Below, piece by piece: positions 8,664-19,452 of a stretch of DNA of 64,000 nt; within the stretch, counting starts at the first letter, position 1; each line of letters begins with the position of its first letter. The position numbers and the translations under genes were made by a program. The notes beneath the pieces are model-generated. The model saw nothing but the letters and a program-made list of their open reading frames with translations, was not told the origin of the DNA and made no database searches. The DNA is from Acinetobacter genomosp. 15BJ (lineage in GTDB: Bacteria; Pseudomonadota; Gammaproteobacteria; Pseudomonadales; Moraxellaceae), in NCBI RefSeq assembly GCF_000400715.1, contig NZ_KE007348.1, positions 16,299 through 80,298 of the forward strand, written 5' to 3'.

Positions 8664-10073
8664 TTGAAACACAAAGCCAAACAACGTCCAGCTCAATATC
8701 CAACATATACCTTTCAGATTGAAGCTTTTTCTCATGAGGGGCGTGGTATTGCGCATTATGGGACACATCCAGATCATCCTAAAGAAAAACACGGCAAGAA
8801 AGTTTTTATCCGTTATGCCCTTGTCGGGGAAACGGTGCAGGCAAAAATTACCAATCAAACTTCGCGTCTAGAAGAGGCGGACATGATCACGCTGGAAAGT
8901 GAGGCGGCTGAAAGTCGAGTCGATCCAATGTGTCCACATTTTGGAGTGTGTGGCGGCTGTAGCTTGCAGCACATTCATCCTGATGAACAGATTTTGTTAA
9001 AGCAGAATGTTTTAAAATCTCACTTACAACATTTTGCAGGCTTACAGCCTGAACAATGGTTAGATCCAATTCGTTCGGTCAAGGTAGATTATCGCCGTCG
9101 TGCCCGAATCGGGGTGCGTTATATTGCCAAGCAAAATCGTTTGGTGATGGGTTTTCGCGAGCATCATAGTAATCATTTAACTGCGATACAGCAGTGTAAA
9201 GTGCTTGATCAAACCTTATCCGAAAGTTTACCAGAACTGAAAAAACTACTCGAAAGTCTTACAGGCAAAGCGCATATTGGTCATATAGAATTAGCGATGG
9301 GAGACACTGAGGTTGCATTATTAATTCGCCACTTAGATGAATTAAATGTGTCGGATGTCAACCAATTACGTCAATTTACGTTACTCAAAGGATGGCAGTT
9401 GTATTTGCAGCCAAAAGGGGCGGATAGTTTACATCGCGTAGATGATTCACAAGCAGAAATGCGTTTGCATTACAGTTTGGATGATTTTGCAGTCAAATTT
9501 GCGTTTTCACCGTTAGATTTTACTCAGGTCAATAGTGGTGTAAATGCGCAGATGATTCAGTTGGCATGTGAATTGCTTCAATTACAGAAAGGGGAAAGAG
9601 TACTGGACCTATTCTGTGGATTAGGTAATTTTTCTCTACCGATTGCACGTTGTGTTGGTGAGGCAGGTCAAGTGGTCGGCGTTGAGGCGAGTGATGAGAT
9701 GGTCAACAGAGCAACTGAGAATGCGCAAGCAAATCATTTGTCTCAGGCGGCGTTCTTTTCACAAGATTTAACAAAAGACTTTTCGCATCATTCTTGGGCG
9801 AAACAGGGATTTGATGCATTATTAATTGATCCTCCACGATCGGGTGCGTTTGAAGTTATGCAATATGTACCTAATTTTGGAGCGAAAAGAATCGTTTATG
9901 TTTCATGTAACCCATCAACACTAGCAAGGGATGCAGGTGTACTGGCACAATATGGCTATCAATTGAAGAAAGCTGCGGTAATGGACATGTTTACGCATAC
10001 TGAACATGTTGAATCGATTGCCCTGTTTGAAAAAGTTGAACGGCTTGAAAAAATCGAAGAGATAAACGATTAA
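8664..10073 (+). CDS. rlmD: 23S rRNA (uracil(1939)-C5)-methyltransferase RlmD
   Basis: RumA/RlmD family, SAM-dependent, methylates U1939 of 23S rRNA (E. coli numbering). It has an N-terminal TRAM-like domain (about 10-80). The 4Fe-4S cysteines are C90, C96, C99 and C178. The SAM motif is [13 protein letters not shown] (about 314-326), with IDPPRSGA and the catalytic nucleophile C415 in [12 protein letters not shown]. Length is 469. The start codon is TTG at 8664, 9 bp after the exonuclease stop, and no ATG or GTG fits the family N-terminus better. relA follows. Confidence 0.93.
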   Translation: MKHKAKQRPAQYPTYTFQIEAFSHEGRGIAHYGTHPDHPKEKHGKKVFIRYALVGETVQAKITNQTSRLEEADMITLESEAAESRVDPMCPHFGVCGGCSLQHIHPDEQILLKQNVLKSHLQHFAGLQPEQWLDPIRSVKVDYRRRARIGVRYIAKQNRLVMGFREHHSNHLTAIQQCKVLDQTLSESLPELKKLLESLTGKAHIGHIELAMGDTEVALLIRHLDELNVSDVNQLRQFTLLKGWQLYLQPKGADSLHRVDDSQAEMRLHYSLDDFAVKFAFSPLDFTQVNSGVNAQMIQLACELLQLQKGERVLDLFCGLGNFSLPIARCVGEAGQVVGVEASDEMVNRATENAQANHLSQAAFFSQDLTKDFSHHSWAKQGFDALLIDPPRSGAFEVMQYVPNFGAKRIVYVSCNPSTLARDAGVLAQYGYQLKKAAVMDMFTHTEHVESIALFEKVERLEKIEEIND

Positions 10074-10104
10074 AAAATGAGTTACATATCCAGAGGAGAA
10101 AGGT

Positions 10105-12411
10105 ATGGTCACAGTACGTGAGCAGTTACCTGGACGGCTCCAAGAGCTGTCTGAGGAAGCGACTGTAGAACATGCCGCTGAAGCGCAAAGTAGTCTAGTC
10201 TCTTGGCTAGATCGAGTGCGTGGTATTTTGGATGGGGCAGAGCTGAAGCAACTTCAACAGGTTGCGGAGCTGACCTTAGCAAAAGAGTTACAAGCGACGG
10301 GAAATCATCGGATCAATACCTTTAGTACCGGTATTGGCATGGCGGATATTCTGGCCCATTTACATGTCGATGAAGACACGCTTTCAGCGGCGGTGTTGTA
10401 TCGTAGTGTACGTGAAGGGTTGATTACCTTAGAGGATATTCAACAACAGTTTGGCGAGCAAGTTTTGGCTTTGGTCCAAGGCACACTTGCAATGGGTAAA
10501 CTGTCTGAGTTGATTGAAAAGAATAAACGTCTAGAAGATCATTTTAATAATAACCAGCGCGAACACTTAAATGGCATTTATAAAATGCTGATTTCGGTGA
10601 CGGAAGATGTTCGTGTTGTCCTGATCAAATTGGCAGAGCGGACCTATGCTTTGCGTGAGCTGGCAGCTGCAAGCAAAGAGCGTCAGGAACGTGTGGCACG
10701 CGAAATTCTCACCATCTATTCTCCATTGGCACACCGTTTAGGGATTGCCCAGCTCAAGTGGGAATTGGAAGATCTTGCCTTTCGTTATTTAGCCCCAGAA
10801 CGTTATAAAGAAATTGCATCTTTATTGAACGAAAAACGTTTGGAGCGTGAGCAGTATATTCAGTTTGTCATCGATAAATTGAAAACAGAACTGGCGGCTT
10901 ATGATATTCAGGCCGAAATCACAGGGCGTGTGAAGCACATTTATTCGATTTATCGAAAAATGAAAAGCAAAAATCTGAGCTTCGATCAGCTTTACGATAT
11001 CCGTGCAGTGCGTGTGTTGGTGAAAAGTGTCCCAGATTGTTATCACGCTTTGGGTATCGTACATCAGATATGGCGTCATATTCCAAACCAGTTTGATGAC
11101 TACGTCACTAATCCGAAAGCCAATGGTTATCGCTCATTGCATACCGCGGTGATTGCTGAGAATAAGTCTTTAGAAGTACAAATTCGTACCTTTGAGATGC
11201 ATAACGAAGCAGAGCTTGGGGTGTGCTCGCACTTTAACTATAAAGAAGGTGCCAAGAATACCGACCATTCCTTTAATGATCGTTTGCATTCATTACGTGC
11301 TGTGCTTGAGCATTATCAAGAGCGTACTGAAACCACCCCACATGGTGAGGATGACGAGTCAAATGGCATTGATCAAATTCAAGATTTTGAGAATTTTGAA
11401 AAGATCTATGTGTTTAGTCGTGATGGAGACATCAAAGAGTTGCCACGTGGCTCAACTGTTCTCGATTTTGCTTATCATGTACATACCGAAGTCGGCAATA
11501 AGTGCTATGCGGCACGCGTGAACCAACGTTATGTGCCTTTAACTTACACCTTAAAGACAGGTGAGCAGGTTGAGATTTTAACCAAGAAAGATCGTGAACC
11601 GAACCGTGACTGGTTGGTGAACTCTCTGGGTTATATCAAGACTGCACGTGCACGTGACAAGCTACGTCATTGGTTTAGACAACAAGATCGCAGTAAGAAT
11701 GTTGAAGTTGGGCGTGAGTTACTCAATAAAGAGTTGGCCCGTTTAGCGATTCACCCGAAAAGTATCGATCTGAAAGATTATTCATCGCATTTTAATCTGA
11801 AAGCTGGTGATGATATTCTGGTTGCGTTGGTCAGTGGTGATATCAGTCTGCATGCCTTGATGAATCAAGTGAATCGCCAGATGCATTTGGATCAAGACGA
11901 GCCAGAACTGGTCTTAAAACCCGCTTTAAACCCACGTGCTAGTCATACTTTATCGGCACATGGGATTTTGATTGATGGTTTGGATAATGTTGAGTTGCAT
12001 ATTGCACAATGTTGCCAGCCTGTACACGGTGAGTCGATTGGTGGTTATATCACCTTGAATCGTGGTGTCAGTATCCATAAGATTGCGTGTCCAGATTACT
12101 TACGTATGACGACGCAAGAGCCTGAACGTGCTGTTGAAGCTGATTGGGAAATGCAACCAACTCGTGGTCAGAGTGTACAGATCGTGGTGGAAGCTTATGA
12201 TCGTCGTGGTTTACTGAAAGATCTGACACAGGTGATTTTCTCAGACCAAATCAATATTCGTCAGGTCAATACCATTTCTGAGGCAGATGGTATTGCCAAT
12301 ATGAAGTTGTTGATTGAAGTGAAAGGTTTGGCACAACTGTCTCGTTTGTTGGCTCGTTTAGAGCAGCAACCAGGCATTATCAGTGCCAGACGTTTGGTTC
12401 AAGGAAGCTAG
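10105..12411 (+). CDS. relA: GTP pyrophosphokinase RelA
   Basis: 768-residue RelA/SpoT homologue that makes (p)ppGpp when uncharged tRNA stalls ribosomes. Domain order is a degenerate hydrolase domain (about 40-190), synthetase (about 240-375, with LSFDQLYDIRAVRV), TGS (about 432-490, VFSRDGDIKELPRGST), a helical/zinc-finger region with IAQCCQPVHGES, and a C-terminal ACT domain from about 690. The HD motif of bifunctional SpoT is replaced by VLYRSVREG, so hydrolysis should be lost; this points to RelA rather than SpoT. A strong ribosome-binding site, GAGGAGAAAGG, precedes the ATG. The order rlmD-relA-mazG matches Pseudomonas, with an SDR inserted on the other strand. Confidence 0.95.
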   Translation: MVTVREQLPGRLQELSEEATVEHAAEAQSSLVSWLDRVRGILDGAELKQLQQVAELTLAKELQATGNHRINTFSTGIGMADILAHLHVDEDTLSAAVLYRSVREGLITLEDIQQQFGEQVLALVQGTLAMGKLSELIEKNKRLEDHFNNNQREHLNGIYKMLISVTEDVRVVLIKLAERTYALRELAAASKERQERVAREILTIYSPLAHRLGIAQLKWELEDLAFRYLAPERYKEIASLLNEKRLEREQYIQFVIDKLKTELAAYDIQAEITGRVKHIYSIYRKMKSKNLSFDQLYDIRAVRVLVKSVPDCYHALGIVHQIWRHIPNQFDDYVTNPKANGYRSLHTAVIAENKSLEVQIRTFEMHNEAELGVCSHFNYKEGAKNTDHSFNDRLHSLRAVLEHYQERTETTPHGEDDESNGIDQIQDFENFEKIYVFSRDGDIKELPRGSTVLDFAYHVHTEVGNKCYAARVNQRYVPLTYTLKTGEQVEILTKKDREPNRDWLVNSLGYIKTARARDKLRHWFRQQDRSKNVEVGRELLNKELARLAIHPKSIDLKDYSSHFNLKAGDDILVALVSGDISLHALMNQVNRQMHLDQDEPELVLKPALNPRASHTLSAHGILIDGLDNVELHIAQCCQPVHGESIGGYITLNRGVSIHKIACPDYLRMTTQEPERAVEADWEMQPTRGQSVQIVVEAYDRRGLLKDLTQVIFSDQINIRQVNTISEADGIANMKLLIEVKGLAQLSRLLARLEQQPGIISARRLVQGS

Positions 12412-12423
12412 ACAATAAAACAG

Positions 12424-12451
12424 AAAAGCTGCATTTCGATGCAGCTTTTTT
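12424..12451. terminator. Bidirectional terminator between relA and SDR gene
   Basis: AAAAGCTGCAT and ATGCAGCTTTT form an 11-bp stem with a TTCG tetraloop. It is followed by Ts on the plus strand and can also serve the convergent minus-strand gene. Confidence 0.9.
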
Positions 12452-12455
12452 ATGT

Positions 12456-13229
12456 CTAACGTTTCGCTAAAAAGATATTGGTTAAGCGGTTTAAGAACTG
12501 TGGGCTAATACTGGAGAGTTGATACATCAATTTGGTTTTTATCCCAACAGGTGTGTGAGTTGGGATTAGGGCATGGTCTTTTTGTTGTGCCAAATGCAGA
12601 ACTTGTTTTGCGACATCTGCAGGGGTTAAATCCACACCAATATTTTGAATGCTGCCCGCATCCATGTCTTTCACCATATTGGTTTGTACAAATAGCGGCA
12701 TGACGTCTAAGACACGAATATTGTATTTTTGCCATTCGACGTCCAAAGCTTCGGTTAAACCGCGAACAGCAAATTTGCTGGCAGAGTAAGATGCTAAATC
12801 AGCTTGACCATAAATCGCGGAGGCTGAAGAAAGGTTAATCACACGTGCAAAGTCGGCTTGTTGCAGATGGGGCAAGGCAGCATGACAACCATTCAAAACG
12901 CCCTTAACGTTAATATCAATGGTGCGGTGATGTGATTGAATTGGGGTGTTTTCAAATGCACCTGAATAAAGAATTCCTGCGTTATTGATCAAGATATTCA
13001 GTTTACCTGCCCAACTTTTAAATTCCTGTAATGCGATCTGCCATTGACGATGATTGCTTACATCGAGATAGCCTGCTTTGGCATTATCTCCAAGTTGTTC
13101 AGCTAAGACTTGAGCTTGTTCTTCGTTGATATCATAGATGCCAACTTTGAAACCTTTTTGGTGAAATAAACGTGCGATTTCAGCACCAATTCCTTGTGCA
13201 GCCCCACTAATAAAAACACTATATTGCAT
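12456..13229 (-). CDS. Short-chain dehydrogenase/reductase (SDR family)
   Basis: Classical SDR, 257 residues. The cofactor motif SGAAQGIGAEIA starts at residue 8. NNAG is at 82-85, a catalytic serine lies in NLSSASA (134-137), and YSASK gives Y148 and K152. D33 in IYDINEE, after beta-2, suggests NAD(H) preference. The C-terminal region (GIKTKLMYQLSS) resembles SDRs acting on lipid-like substrates, but the substrate is unknown. It is inserted between relA and mazG in the opposite orientation. Confidence 0.88.
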   Translation of the reverse strand: MQYSVFISGAAQGIGAEIARLFHQKGFKVGIYDINEEQAQVLAEQLGDNAKAGYLDVSNHRQWQIALQEFKSWAGKLNILINNAGILYSGAFENTPIQSHHRTIDINVKGVLNGCHAALPHLQQADFARVINLSSASAIYGQADLASYSASKFAVRGLTEALDVEWQKYNIRVLDVMPLFVQTNMVKDMDAGSIQNIGVDLTPADVAKQVLHLAQQKDHALIPTHTPVGIKTKLMYQLSSISPQFLNRLTNIFLAKR

Positions 13230-13330
13230 GACTTTCCCTTGCTTTATATTGATAATTTTTGCGTGCGTGTATATTACGCATATGCAGCTTGGTGCTGCAA
13301 CAATTTGCTTGTTTGGGTTTGGAGATCATC

Positions 13331-14137
13331 ATGGAAAAATTATTGGCAATCATGCAAGAGTTAAGACAAAAATGCCCGTGGGATCAACAACAAACCCCAG
13401 AAAGTTTGACACGATATGCCATTGAGGAGGCATATGAAGTTGAGGCTGCAATTCGCTCTGGTGAGGTGGATGAAATCCGTAATGAACTCGGCGATTTATT
13501 ATTACAAGTGGTGTTTCAGTCTCAAATGTTTGATGAAAAAGGATTATTTAACTTTCAAGATGTGGTGGAAGCCATTAGTGAAAAATTAATTCGTCGCCAT
13601 CCGCATGTATTTCAGGCTGAAAAATATCAAAATTTGGATTCCGAGCAAGTCGGTGAGTTGTGGAAACAAATCAAACAACAAGAAAAACAAGGTAAAATAC
13701 AGTCAAGGCTAGATGAGATTAAACATGCGCCAGCCTTGGTTCAGTCACATGAAATTCAGAGCAAAGCAGCCCAGTTAGGCTTTGATTTTGAAAGTGTGGA
13801 TGATGCTTATGCCAAATTAGATGAAGAGTTAGAAGAGTTACAACAGGCGATAAAAAGCCAAGATGCTGATCATATTCAAGAAGAGTTCGGTGATTGTTTA
13901 TTTTCTTTAATCAATGTGGGGCGAAAGTTGGGGGTGTCGAGTGAGACCGCACTACTGGCAACAATCCATAAATTTAGAAGCCGTTTTGCTTTTATTGAAC
14001 AACAAGCCCGACAACAACAGAAAGACTTGCAAGCAATGAGTTTGGCTGAAATGGACGAACTCTGGGAGCAAGCCAAACAACAATTAAAATCTCAGGAGAA
14101 AGACAATGGAGTTGCCGCATCTCCGCAGCAAACTTAA
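13331..14137 (+). CDS. mazG: Nucleoside triphosphate pyrophosphohydrolase MazG
   Basis: Tandem-domain MazG, 268 residues from the ATG at 13331, preceded by GGAG; an upstream in-frame ATG at 13259 adds 24 residues without family likeness. It hydrolyses NTPs and dNTPs to NMPs and may lower ppGpp levels. N-terminal MazG repeat: [12 protein letters not shown], then [12 protein letters not shown] and [13 protein letters not shown]-terminal repeat: [12 protein letters not shown] and [12 protein letters not shown]. These are the EExxE and ExxD metal motifs. Its end overlaps the next gene by 32 bp. Confidence 0.94.
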   Translation: MEKLLAIMQELRQKCPWDQQQTPESLTRYAIEEAYEVEAAIRSGEVDEIRNELGDLLLQVVFQSQMFDEKGLFNFQDVVEAISEKLIRRHPHVFQAEKYQNLDSEQVGELWKQIKQQEKQGKIQSRLDEIKHAPALVQSHEIQSKAAQLGFDFESVDDAYAKLDEELEELQQAIKSQDADHIQEEFGDCLFSLINVGRKLGVSSETALLATIHKFRSRFAFIEQQARQQQKDLQAMSLAEMDELWEQAKQQLKSQEKDNGVAASPQQT

Positions 14138-14534
14138 TTTTTTTATAGGCTTTATTCTCTGCTTGGGAGGTGCTTCACACCTCCACGCACAGCAGTTTGA
14201 CCAATCTTATCAGCAATGGAAAGCACAGCAGCAAGCACGTGATCAGCAATTGGCGAAACAGTCGGACAATAATTATTATTTATCTCGACCAACGCAGCAG
14301 CACACTTCAAAGCAAGTTCCATCATCTGTAAATATTCAGGGCGATAAAATAAGCTTGAACCAAGCGAGTTTGCAGCAATTACAGCTGTTAAATGGTGTTG
14401 GCGAGAAAAAAGCGCAAGCCATTATGGAGTATCGGCAAAAAAATGGTGGTTTTAAACAAGTTGACGAGTTAATGAATATCAAAGGCATTGGGCCAAAATT
14501 ACTTGAAAAAAACAGAGCAAGGCTCATGTTATGA
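14106..14534 (+). CDS. ComEA-like secreted helix-hairpin-helix protein
   Basis: 142 residues. The N-terminus has basic residues and a hydrophobic core [17 protein letters not shown] consistent with a Sec signal peptide cleaved near residue 29. A Q-rich linker follows. The C-terminal 65 residues are a double helix-hairpin-helix unit ([20 protein letters not shown], then [15 protein letters not shown]) as in ComEA, which binds incoming DNA during natural transformation. Acinetobacter species are often competent, so such a role is plausible. The gene overlaps mazG by 32 bp with its own AGGAG site. Confidence 0.8.
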   Translation: MELPHLRSKLNFFIGFILCLGGASHLHAQQFDQSYQQWKAQQQARDQQLAKQSDNNYYLSRPTQQHTSKQVPSSVNIQGDKISLNQASLQQLQLLNGVGEKKAQAIMEYRQKNGGFKQVDELMNIKGIGPKLLEKNRARLML

Positions 14535-14674
14535 ACTTGGAACTGTAGAAATCGGATTGATTAGGCAGACTGAACTGTTGAAACTTCCAACAGAATAAAT
14601 TGCCCTTTGTGTGTGTTAGAGCTATGATTAGCGACAAATTGTTATTTACGTCCTGACGTAGGAGACAGTGTCTT

Positions 14675-16129
14675 TTGCAAACTTTGCGTGCGTCAAAATG
14701 TGGTCTGTCCACAACTCAACTCCCTTCCTCAATTCTAGATGTGATTGATAGCCTGACAAAAGCAGGTTACGAGGCATATATTGTGGGTGGTGGTGTTCGA
14801 GACATGATGTTAGGTCTTAATCCAAAGGATTTTGACGCGGTTACTAATGCTACACCAGCCCAAGTCAAAGAGGTTTTTGGTCGACGTTGCCGAATTATCG
14901 GACGACGTTTTGAGTTAGCACATGTATATTCTGGTCGCGAACTGATTGAAGTCGCGACATTCCGTGCTCCGCCGAAAAAAGCAGTCACCAGTGCATCTGG
15001 GATGATTCTTCGTGATAATAACTGGGGAACGATTGAGCAAGACTTTGCTCGTCGAGACTTTTCGATCAATACCTTATACTACCAGCCACGAAAAGGGGTT
15101 GTACTTGATTTCTGCCATGCAGTAGATGATATCAATACACGTACTTTACGTTTCCTTGGTGAACCCGCACAGCGTTTTGAAGAAGATCCTGTGCGTATGT
15201 TGCGGGCTTTACGCTTTGCCGCAAAATTGAATTTTAAAATTGATCAATCCATTCTTGATGTTTTTGATGCTGAGATGACGCAATTATTGCGTGATGTTTC
15301 GCCACATCGTTTATACGACGAGTCTCAAAAACTATTCACCATGGGACATCTGACCCGTGTTCTGCCGATGTTGATTGAGTTTGGCGTTTGGAAACAGCTG
15401 TTTGCTGAAATTCCACCGAATCTTAGTGCCTTTATTGAGCGTGCAGCACGGAATACTGATCAGCGAATTCAAGTTGGTAAAACCATTAATCCAGCATTTT
15501 TCTATGCTGTATTGTTATGGAAGCCCTTTTTAGAGCGTTGCGACGCCTATCTAAGTAAAGGGGTTGTGCCTGCGGAAGCGCGTGCACAAGCTGGTTTGGA
15601 TGTGTTGAAACGTCAAGCGACGCGCACCATCATTCCGCGTTTTGCTGAAACCTTTATTCGTGAAGTTTGGGAAATGCAAACCCGTTTGCTCAATCCAAAA
15701 CCACAACAAATCGAAGCACTGGCTGGACATGCGCGTTTCCGTGCAGGCTTTGACTTCCTGCTGTTGCGGGAAAAATCAGGTGATAGCAGTACTGAAGGTA
15801 TGGGCGTTTGGTGGGAAGCCTACCAAGAAATGACCACAGACCAAAAAGAAGCTGTGATTCGTCAATACAACCGTCAACGTAGTAAGACACGTCGTAAAGC
15901 AGCTGAGGTGGATGAGCCGAAGACTACTGAAATTGAGCCTTTGGTCAATGTACCTGAGCCGAGAAGTCGTCGAGGCAAAAAAGAGCGTGTTAGAGCTGAT
16001 GAATCAGCCAGTCGTTTTATTGAAAAAGCATCTTCGACTTCAGGTCAAATCAATGCCGATCACCCGATCCTCAAGCGTAAACGTGTACAACGTGATCTCA
16101 GCCAAGTGGTTTTTGGGCCAACGCAATGA
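14675..16129 (+). CDS. pcnB: Poly(A) polymerase I
   Basis: Class II nucleotidyltransferase, 484 residues. It adds poly(A) tails to RNA, promoting decay. Signature: GGGVRDMMLGLNPKDFDAVT with the catalytic DxD, then RRDFSINTLYY, and the RNA-binding block EEDPVRMLRALRFAAKL that separates it from CCA-adding enzymes by context. The tail is basic (RQRSKTRRKAA, RSRRGKKERVR). The start is a TTG at 14675 with AGGAGA nine bases upstream; the nearby ATG at 14698 is out of frame. It heads a pcnB-folK-panB-panC operon as in Pseudomonas. Confidence 0.92.
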   Translation: MQTLRASKCGLSTTQLPSSILDVIDSLTKAGYEAYIVGGGVRDMMLGLNPKDFDAVTNATPAQVKEVFGRRCRIIGRRFELAHVYSGRELIEVATFRAPPKKAVTSASGMILRDNNWGTIEQDFARRDFSINTLYYQPRKGVVLDFCHAVDDINTRTLRFLGEPAQRFEEDPVRMLRALRFAAKLNFKIDQSILDVFDAEMTQLLRDVSPHRLYDESQKLFTMGHLTRVLPMLIEFGVWKQLFAEIPPNLSAFIERAARNTDQRIQVGKTINPAFFYAVLLWKPFLERCDAYLSKGVVPAEARAQAGLDVLKRQATRTIIPRFAETFIREVWEMQTRLLNPKPQQIEALAGHARFRAGFDFLLLREKSGDSSTEGMGVWWEAYQEMTTDQKEAVIRQYNRQRSKTRRKAAEVDEPKTTEIEPLVNVPEPRSRRGKKERVRADESASRFIEKASSTSGQINADHPILKRKRVQRDLSQVVFGPTQ

Positions 16130-16614
16130 CCATTCGTACCTATATCGGTCTAGGCAGTAACTTAGGCGATTCGCAGCAGATTTTGAGTGAAGCTGTTGCG
16201 AAGCTCGCGACCTTGGGAGCTGTACAGGTATCGCGATTGTATCAAAGTCCGCCGATGGGACCGCAAGATCAACCCAACTATTTAAATGCCGTTGTTCAAT
16301 TGGACACCACGCTAGCACCACTTGCTTTACTTGATCAATTACAACAATTTGAGCAGGAGTCTGGACGTGTCCGGTTACGACGTTGGGGAGAGCGTACCCT
16401 TGATCTGGATTTATTAATCTATGGTCAAGAGCAGATCCAAAATGAACGTTTGACCGTGCCGCACATTGGTCTCTTGCAACGTGATTTTGTGATCATTCCC
16501 TTATTAGATTTAGATGCTCATTTACAATTAAATGGACATTCATTAAAAGATTTAGAACTGGTGCAGCAAGCAAACTTGACTGTAATAGCAGACCAGTCTT
16601 GGGCAACTGCTTAA
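16126..16614 (+). CDS. folK: 2-amino-4-hydroxy-6-hydroxymethyldihydropteridine diphosphokinase
   Basis: HPPK of folate synthesis, 162 residues, transferring pyrophosphate from ATP to 6-hydroxymethyl-dihydropterin. Motifs are YIGLGSNLGDSQQ, SPPMGPQDQPNYLNAV, the HPPK signature RRWGERTLDLDLLIYG, and VPHIGLLQRDFVIIPL. Its ATG overlaps the pcnB stop in an ATGA arrangement, implying translational coupling. Confidence 0.96.
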   Translation: MTIRTYIGLGSNLGDSQQILSEAVAKLATLGAVQVSRLYQSPPMGPQDQPNYLNAVVQLDTTLAPLALLDQLQQFEQESGRVRLRRWGERTLDLDLLIYGQEQIQNERLTVPHIGLLQRDFVIIPLLDLDAHLQLNGHSLKDLELVQQANLTVIADQSWATA

Positions 16615-16653
16615 GACTGTTTCGTTCTGGAAACGCCTGTAGAGGACATCATC

Positions 16654-17463
16654 ATGATTAGTCTAAGTGACTTAAGAAAGTTTAAAGCCGAAGGACGCAA
16701 GTTCTCATGTCTTACTTGCTATGATGCAAGTATGGCTAAAGCTATGGAATTGGCTGAAATTGATACGATTTTAATCGGTGACTCTCTAGGAATGGCGATT
16801 CAAGGCAGAGACTCTACACTTCCTGTCACTGTCGAAGATATGGCTTACCATACCGCAGCTGTACGCCGTGGTAACGCACATGCCTTAATCATGACTGATC
16901 TACCATTTATGAGCTATGCAACACTTGAAGATGGCTTGAAAAATGCCAAGACCGTGATGCAAGTCGGTGCACAAATGGTCAAGATCGAAGGTGGGGCTTG
17001 GCTCAGCGAGTTGGTGACGGTATTAACCCGTAATGGTATCCCTGTCTGTGTCCATTTAGGTCTAACACCACAATCTGTGCATGTGTTTGGCGGCTATAAG
17101 CTTCAAGCAAGAACACGCGAAGCCGCAGATCAATTGATTGCTGATTGCCAAGCGGTGGTTGATGCGGGTGCTGCTGTTTTATTACTTGAGTGTGTCCCAG
17201 CTCAATTGGGCAAAGAAATTGCTGAATTATTCCCGAATACACCAGTCATTGGGATTGGTGCGGGCAATGAAACTGATGGTCAGGTTTTAGTGGTACAAGA
17301 TATGCTCGGTTTGACCTTTGGTCGCGTGGCACGTTTTGTGCGCAACTTTATGAAAGAACAAGCGGGTGAAACTGCGATTGTCGATGCGTTTAAATCATAC
17401 CATGCCGCAGTGCAAGACCAGTCGTTCCCAGCCAAGGAACATACCTTCCAAGTTGAGCTTTAA
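16654..17463 (+). CDS. panB: 3-methyl-2-oxobutanoate hydroxymethyltransferase
   Basis: Ketopantoate hydroxymethyltransferase, 269 residues, first step of the pantothenate branch. Motifs are TCYDASMAKAMELAEID, the metal site LIGDSLGMAIQG, VKIEGG, VHLGLTPQSVHVFGGYK and ECVPAQLGKEIA. It follows folK by 39 bp and panC by only 3 bp on the other side, so panB and panC are one unit. Confidence 0.97.
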   Translation: MISLSDLRKFKAEGRKFSCLTCYDASMAKAMELAEIDTILIGDSLGMAIQGRDSTLPVTVEDMAYHTAAVRRGNAHALIMTDLPFMSYATLEDGLKNAKTVMQVGAQMVKIEGGAWLSELVTVLTRNGIPVCVHLGLTPQSVHVFGGYKLQARTREAADQLIADCQAVVDAGAAVLLLECVPAQLGKEIAELFPNTPVIGIGAGNETDGQVLVVQDMLGLTFGRVARFVRNFMKEQAGETAIVDAFKSYHAAVQDQSFPAKEHTFQVEL

Positions 17464-17466
17464 TTC

Positions 17467-18312
17467 ATGAAAACTGAAACAACAATACAAGGCTTAACTG
17501 CATCACTTGCGCCTGCGCGCAGTTCAAAAAAACTGATTGGTTTTGTACCGACCATGGGGAACTTGCACGAAGGTCATTTGACTTTGGTGCGTGAAGCAAA
17601 AAAACTGTGTGATGTGGTGGTGGTGAGTATTTTCGTCAATCCAATTCAATTTGGTGCAGGCGAGGATTTTGATAGCTATCCACGTACTTTAGAGCAAGAT
17701 AGCCGTTTATTGGCGGATGTTGGTTGCGATATTATTTTTGCACCGACTGTTGAGCAAATGTATGGCACACAACCACGTTTGACCAATATCAGTGTAGGTC
17801 AAATTACCGATGACCTATGTGGGAAATCACGTCCAGGTCACTTTGACGGCGTTGCAGTTGTGGTAACCAAACTATTCAATATCGTCCAGCCTGATTTTGC
17901 TTTCTTTGGTCAAAAGGACTATCAGCAATTGGCGGTGATTCGCCAGTTGGTACAAGACCTGAATATGCCATTGGAAGTGATTGGTGTACCGATTGTCCGT
18001 GCTGAAGATGGTCTTGCTTTAAGCTCGCGTAATGGCTATTTGACTGAACAGCAACGTGCTGTTGCGCCGACGATTTACCAATTGCTCAAACAAGCCGAGC
18101 AGCAATTGCATGAAGGACAAGCTTTGTCACAAGTGTTAGAAAATATCTCTGCTCAATTGACACAAGTGGGTTTTGTTGTGGATTATGTGGAAGCTCGACA
18201 AACCAACTTGCAACCTATTCAACAGTTTGAGCAAAACTTGGTGTTATTTATTGCGGCCAAGCTCGGTTCAACACGGTTGATTGATAACCTACAAATCGAC
18301 TTTAAAACATAA
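17467..18312 (+). CDS. panC: Pantoate-beta-alanine ligase
   Basis: Pantothenate synthetase, 281 residues. It condenses pantoate with beta-alanine using ATP. Motifs are [16 protein letters not shown] (the HxGH nucleotide site), [28 protein letters not shown] and [10 protein letters not shown]. It starts 3 bp after panB. The beta-alanine gene panD is not in the window. Confidence 0.97.
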   Translation: MKTETTIQGLTASLAPARSSKKLIGFVPTMGNLHEGHLTLVREAKKLCDVVVVSIFVNPIQFGAGEDFDSYPRTLEQDSRLLADVGCDIIFAPTVEQMYGTQPRLTNISVGQITDDLCGKSRPGHFDGVAVVVTKLFNIVQPDFAFFGQKDYQQLAVIRQLVQDLNMPLEVIGVPIVRAEDGLALSSRNGYLTEQQRAVAPTIYQLLKQAEQQLHEGQALSQVLENISAQLTQVGFVVDYVEARQTNLQPIQQFEQNLVLFIAAKLGSTRLIDNLQIDFKT

Positions 18313-18332
18313 AAAATGAAGGGCAAAACGCC

Positions 18333-19184
18333 ATGAAGCGTATTCTTATCGTTACAGGTCAATCCGGTTCGGGAAAATCATCTGCACTGCAAGTGCTTGA
18401 AGACTTGGGCTATTATTGTATAGATAACTTACCTTTGGCGTTATTGCCTGAAATTGTGGCAAAACTTGATCATGAAAATAATCTGGAGCAACTTGCATTA
18501 GGTGTCGATATTCGAAGTACTCGTGCGGATATGCAAGAGTTTGATCATGTGTTTCAGCAGCTACAACGGCACGGCACGGTTGATATTATTTATCTAACCA
18601 CACAGGATCAGGACTTGATTGCGCGCTTTAGTGCGTCACGTCGACCACATCCTCTGGCGAGTCGCTTTAATAGTCTGTTGCAATGTATTCAGGAAGAGAA
18701 GCAATTGCTTATTCCGATACAATTCCGTTCCACGGTGCATATTGATACCACTGATAAAAGTGTTCATGATTTAAAACATATTTTATTGTCTAAGCTTGGG
18801 CAGTCAGATAATTTAATCGTCATTTTACAGTCCTTTGGTTATAAGCATGGTATTCCGTTAGACGCAGATTATGTTTTTGACGTACGACATTTACCAAATC
18901 CACATTGGGATTTAGAATTACGCCGTTTTTCAGGTTTAGATGAGCCTGTACGCCGCTTTTTAGAAGGTAGTCAACAAACCAACGAGATGTTTGAAGATAT
19001 TTATACTTTTCTAGACAAGTGGTTGCCTGCTTTTGCAGAAGGGCATCGCCATTACATGACCATTTCTGTGGGATGTACGGGCGGGCAACATCGTTCGGTT
19101 TATATCGTAGATAGACTCAAACAAGCCCTTGAGGCAAAATGGGCTGTCCAAATCTTACATAGAGAAATGAAGCACTGGTCATGA
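18333..19184 (+). CDS. rapZ: RNase adapter protein RapZ
   Basis: 283-residue P-loop protein. Walker A is [12 protein letters not shown] (about 8-19), followed by GYYCIDNLP. The C-terminal half has [14 protein letters not shown], the conserved RapZ/YvcJ signature. In enterobacteria it senses glucosamine-6-phosphate and directs RNase E to the GlmZ small RNA; whether that holds in Acinetobacter is unknown. The stop overlaps the start of the HPr gene by 4 bp, so rapZ and the PTS protein are coupled, as often seen with nitrogen-PTS genes. Confidence 0.93.
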   Translation: MKRILIVTGQSGSGKSSALQVLEDLGYYCIDNLPLALLPEIVAKLDHENNLEQLALGVDIRSTRADMQEFDHVFQQLQRHGTVDIIYLTTQDQDLIARFSASRRPHPLASRFNSLLQCIQEEKQLLIPIQFRSTVHIDTTDKSVHDLKHILLSKLGQSDNLIVILQSFGYKHGIPLDADYVFDVRHLPNPHWDLELRRFSGLDEPVRRFLEGSQQTNEMFEDIYTFLDKWLPAFAEGHRHYMTISVGCTGGQHRSVYIVDRLKQALEAKWAVQILHREMKHWS

Positions 19185-19450
19185 TAGACACAACAATTGA
19201 TGTAATTAATAAACTCGGCTTACATGCTCGCGCATCTGGTAAACTAATTGAAGTAACGACCAAGTTTCGTTCTTCTATCCAAATTGGTAAGGGCGATAAA
19301 TTAGTTGATGCAAAAAATATTATGTCATTGTTGATGTTGGGTGCTGGTAAAGGCACCACATTAAGATTGGTGATTGAAGGTGCTGATGAAGATAAGGCAC
19401 TGGAAGAAATTCAAACGCTGTTCGCAGCAAAATTTTACGAGGCAGAGTAA
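19181..19450 (+). CDS. ptsO: HPr-family phosphocarrier protein (NPr-like)
   Basis: 89-residue HPr fold. The phosphoacceptor is H15 in KLGLHARAS. The regulatory segment around residue 47 reads [13 protein letters not shown], close to the usual HPr Ser46 region. Position next to rapZ suggests NPr of the nitrogen phosphotransferase relay (PtsP to NPr to PtsN) rather than sugar uptake. It sits between rapZ (4-bp overlap) and darP (2-bp gap). A GigA/GigB-like pair, reported from memory to link to this relay in A. baumannii, is encoded near 57-58.7 kb. Confidence 0.88.
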   Translation: MIDTTIDVINKLGLHARASGKLIEVTTKFRSSIQIGKGDKLVDAKNIMSLLMLGAGKGTTLRLVIEGADEDKALEEIQTLFAAKFYEAE

Positions 19451-19452
19451 TA